DNA of 64,000 nt from CAJQGY01 sp964523375. GTDB taxonomy: Bacteria > Pseudomonadota > Gammaproteobacteria > Magnimaribacterales > D2472. The stretch covers positions 17,897 to 81,896 of the forward strand of contig CAZFYG010000005.1 in the NCBI GenBank assembly GCA_964523375.1, read 5' to 3'. Shown here piece after piece: positions 61,712 through 64,000 of the stretch; positions within the stretch are counted from its first letter, which is position 1, and each line of letters opens with the position of its first letter. A program made the translations under genes and the position numbers. The notes beneath the pieces are model-generated. The model had not been told where the DNA came from. It saw only the letters and a list, made by a program, of their open reading frames with translations, and did not search any database.

Positions 61712-61738
61712 ATTAAGCTAATTTATGCTTAATATTTT
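61707..61738. terminator. Stem-loop between the cupin fusion gene and gyrA
   Basis: AAAATATTAAGC and GCTTAATATTTT form a perfect 12-base-pair stem with an eight-base loop, 28 bases after the upstream stop codon, followed by TTA. A weak factor-independent terminator is possible (only two GC pairs), or a gyrA leader structure. Confidence 0.45.
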
Positions 61739-61770
61739 TAAGCTTTTTATACGATTACTGGACATTAAGA

Positions 61771-64000
61771 ATGACAGATTTTGCTAAAGAAATTATCCCA
61801 ATAAATATTGAAGATGAGCTTAAACAATCTTACCTGAGCTATGCTCTAAGTGTTATCCATGGAAGAGCCCTTCCTGACATACGAGATGGTCTAAAGCCTG
61901 TGCATAGAAGAATATTATTTGCTATGTATGATTTAAAGAACTCATACAACAAGCCTTACAAAAAATCTGCGAGGGTCGTGGGAGATGTTATTGGTAAATA
62001 TCATCCACATGGAGATTCTGCTGTCTATGACGCAATGGTAAGAATGGCTCAAGACTTTTCATTAAGATACACGCTAGTCGAAGGTCAAGGTAATTTTGGC
62101 TCTATCGATGGTGATCCCCCAGCTGCCATGAGATACACAGAAGTCAGGATGGCAAAGATTACAGATATGATGCTAGGTGATCTAGAAAAAGAAACAGTAT
62201 CTTTTTCACCAAATTATGATGGTAGTGAATTCATACCTGACGTTCTTCCAACCAAAATCCCCAATTTGCTCATTAATGGTTCCTCTGGAATAGCTGTAGG
62301 TATGGCAACAAATATCCCTCCTCATAACTTAAATGAAGTAGTTACTGGTTGTATTAATCTTATAGAGAATCCTGATTTGACCATCGATGATCTTATTAAA
62401 GATATTCCAGGCCCTGATTTTCCTACTGGAGGAACTATAGATGGACGAGCAGGAATATATGATGCATATAAAACAGGCCGAGGAATTATTCATATTAGAT
62501 CAAACACATCTATTGAAGAAGATAAATCCGGCAAACAATCTTTAATAATTGACGAAATACCATTCATGGTAAATAAGGCTCGTATGCTAGAAAAAATAGC
62601 AGAGCTTGTTAAGGATAAAAAAGTTGAAGGCATAACTGAAATTAGAGACGAGTCTGATAAAGATGGTTTAAGAGTTGTTATTGAGGTCAGAAAAGGAGAG
62701 TCGGTAGAGGTTCTAGAAAATAATTTATTTGCACAGACTCAGCTAGAACAATCTTTTGGTATCAATTTAACAGTCTTATCAAAAGGCCAGCCAAAAGAAG
62801 TTAATTTGAAAGAAATTCTCGAAGCTTTTATTGAGCATAGAAAAGATGTCATTATCAAAAGAACAAAATATGATCTAAGAAAAGCTAAAGACAGAGGTCA
62901 TATTGTTGAAGGGTTGATGGTATCAATTGCAAATATTGATGAAGTTATCTCTATTATTAAAAAATCAAAAGATCCTAAAGTTGCTGCAGAAGAGTTATGC
63001 AAAAAACAATGGGACGCAGGACCATTATCAGCAATCCTTAAAAAAGTTGGAGAAGACGCTTGCAAGCCTGAAGATCTTCCAAAAGATGTGGGGATCAATG
63101 GTAAGAAGTATAAACTGTCAGCATTGCAAGCTAAGGCAATATTAGAGTTACGACTTGGTAGATTAACTGGCTTAGAACAAGACAATCTTAATAATGAATT
63201 TAATGACATTATTGCTAAAATTTTAGAGTTGCAGAATATTTTAGATGATAAGGCTACGCTTAAGGCTTTAATTATTAATGAGCTAAATGAGATAAAAAAT
63301 AATTTTGGTGATGAAAGAAAGACTCTTATCAATGATACCAGAAGAGGAATAACTAACGAGGACTTAATACCAGAGGAAACAAGAGTGTTAACTGTTTCAA
63401 GAAGTGGTTATGCAAAAACCCAACCTCTTGATGAGTATCGTGAGCAACGAAGAGGAGGGCAGGGTAAGGCAGCAGCTAGTGTTAAAGAGGAAGACCTTAT
63501 TCAAAACCTATATGTTTTAAGTAGTCATGTTCAAATTCTATGCTTTACCACCAAAGGAAAAGTTTTCTGGTTAAAGGTATATGAAATCCCAGTTGCATCA
63601 AGAATCTCTAAAGGAAGGCCTTTGGTGAATATGCTTAATCTAGACGATGATGAGTCGGTAAGTGAAATTCTTCCTGTAGAAGAATTCACCGAAGATAAAT
63701 TTATTTTTATGGCGACAAAAAAAGGAACAACTAAAAAAACTAATTTAAGTCTATTCGCAAAAAAATATAAGTCTGGTATCAAGGCAATAAATCTTGATGA
63801 CGACGATGTATTAATAGGGACTGCAATAACATCTGGTAATGATGAGATTCTTCTAGCATCATCTTCTGGAAAGTTGATAAGATTTTCTGAGTCACACGTT
63901 AGACCAATGGGAAGAACTGCAAGAGGAGTCAGAGGTATAACACTCAAGAAAGGTGAGAAATTGATTTCTTTAATGGTCGGCGATGAATCTAAAACTATTT
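61771..64000 (+). CDS. gyrA: DNA gyrase subunit A (incomplete, runs off right end)
   Basis: 743 complete codons of a protein expected to be about 850 residues. N-terminal winged-helix and tower domains: MTDFAKEIIPINIEDELKQSYL then ALPDIRDGLKPVHRRI. The catalytic Tyr-122 lies in AAMRYTEVRMAK after GQGNFGSIDGD. Quinolone-determining residues are the sensitive types, Ser-83 and Asp-87 (HPHGDSAVYDAM). The C-terminal beta-pinwheel starts near residue 530 with the DNA-wrapping GyrA-box region EQRRGGQGKAA. With GyrB it introduces negative supercoils. The 92-base upstream gap has a stem-loop and an extended -10. The last visible residues belong to the pinwheel; the stop lies outside the window. Confidence 0.97.
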   Translation, partial: MTDFAKEIIPINIEDELKQSYLSYALSVIHGRALPDIRDGLKPVHRRILFAMYDLKNSYNKPYKKSARVVGDVIGKYHPHGDSAVYDAMVRMAQDFSLRYTLVEGQGNFGSIDGDPPAAMRYTEVRMAKITDMMLGDLEKETVSFSPNYDGSEFIPDVLPTKIPNLLINGSSGIAVGMATNIPPHNLNEVVTGCINLIENPDLTIDDLIKDIPGPDFPTGGTIDGRAGIYDAYKTGRGIIHIRSNTSIEEDKSGKQSLIIDEIPFMVNKARMLEKIAELVKDKKVEGITEIRDESDKDGLRVVIEVRKGESVEVLENNLFAQTQLEQSFGINLTVLSKGQPKEVNLKEILEAFIEHRKDVIIKRTKYDLRKAKDRGHIVEGLMVSIANIDEVISIIKKSKDPKVAAEELCKKQWDAGPLSAILKKVGEDACKPEDLPKDVGINGKKYKLSALQAKAILELRLGRLTGLEQDNLNNEFNDIIAKILELQNILDDKATLKALIINELNEIKNNFGDERKTLINDTRRGITNEDLIPEETRVLTVSRSGYAKTQPLDEYREQRRGGQGKAAASVKEEDLIQNLYVLSSHVQILCFTTKGKVFWLKVYEIPVASRISKGRPLVNMLNLDDDESVSEILPVEEFTEDKFIFMATKKGTTKKTNLSLFAKKYKSGIKAINLDDDDVLIGTAITSGNDEILLASSSGKLIRFSESHVRPMGRTARGVRGITLKKGEKLISLMVGDESKTI

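Noticed and set aside
1..64000. tRNA genes, CRISPR arrays, insertion sequences or prophage attachment sites
   Set aside because: No cloverleaf with CCA-adjacent acceptor, no regularly spaced repeats and no transposase or complete integrase gene could be found; the only integrase-like feature is the short segment at the GltD N-terminus.

Overview
The window is an AT-rich, extremely compact stretch of bacterial chromosome. Almost every base is coding, there is no gap over 300 bases, and no tRNA, rRNA, insertion sequence or CRISPR array could be seen. Gene families and gene order are gammaproteobacterial: slmA-algC, aroK-aroB next to a divergent mrcA, xseB-ispA-dxs, ubiG-HAD-yciK, scpA-scpB-rluB, miaA-hflK-hflC-purA, and nrdR-ribD-ribBX-ribH-nusB. 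Small intergenic spaces, chains of overlapping genes, lost or shortened genes and low GC suggest a streamlined marine lineage. SAR86-like is my best guess, but that assignment is inference.

Layout. 1-9641 (all minus strand): end of a possible ASKHA kinase gene, an M1 metallopeptidase, a Bax-inhibitor membrane protein, a three-gene overlapping unit (diiron ferritin-like protein, periplasmic beta-helix protein, diheme c-type protein) behind a palindromic operator candidate, and cobS/cobT. 9755-19413: tesB, hemE, then glutamate synthase with gltD and gltB in divergent orientation, then aroB and aroK. 19519-23904: PBP1A, SlmA, phosphomannomutase. 23968-30636: ilvE followed by an envelope glycolipid/LPS-type block (GT4 glycosyltransferase, two methyltransferases, an alpha/alpha-toroid protein, an LpxL-type acyltransferase, WaaA). 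30646-35157: PII, miaA, hflK, hflC, purA. 35162-40707 (minus): nusB, ribH, ribBX, ribD, nrdR, glyA, nth. 40731-43639: small LETM1-like protein, thiolase, thiL, pgpA. 43602-52968 (minus): dxs, ispA, xseB, RND permease and adaptor, a putative helicase-loader pair (P-like plus DnaT-like), DAHP synthase. 53159-57903: scpAB, rluB, an AlkA-type glycosylase, then yciK, a HAD phosphatase and ubiG on the minus strand. 58075-64000: three-subunit transhydrogenase, a nucleotidyltransferase-cupin fusion, and the first two-thirds of gyrA, running off the window.

The most unusual points are as follows. (1) GltD carries an N-terminal extension of about 90 residues that resembles the arm-type DNA-binding domain of phage integrases; its gene is divergent from gltB across a short intergenic region holding TATGAC repeats, two of them exactly 10 bp apart. 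This suggests a testable model of a DNA-binding, self-regulating GltD. (2) The diiron/beta-helix/diheme unit, whose last two members match a known but functionally uncharacterised gene pair, sits behind a 19-bp palindrome. (3) A tandem-DnaT protein is coupled to a phage P-like protein as a possible chromosomal helicase loader. (4) A cytidylyltransferase-type domain is fused to a mannose-6-phosphate-isomerase-type cupin. (5) A toroid 'prenyltransferase-like' protein lies inside an LPS-core neighbourhood. Most of the remainder is ordinary core metabolism.
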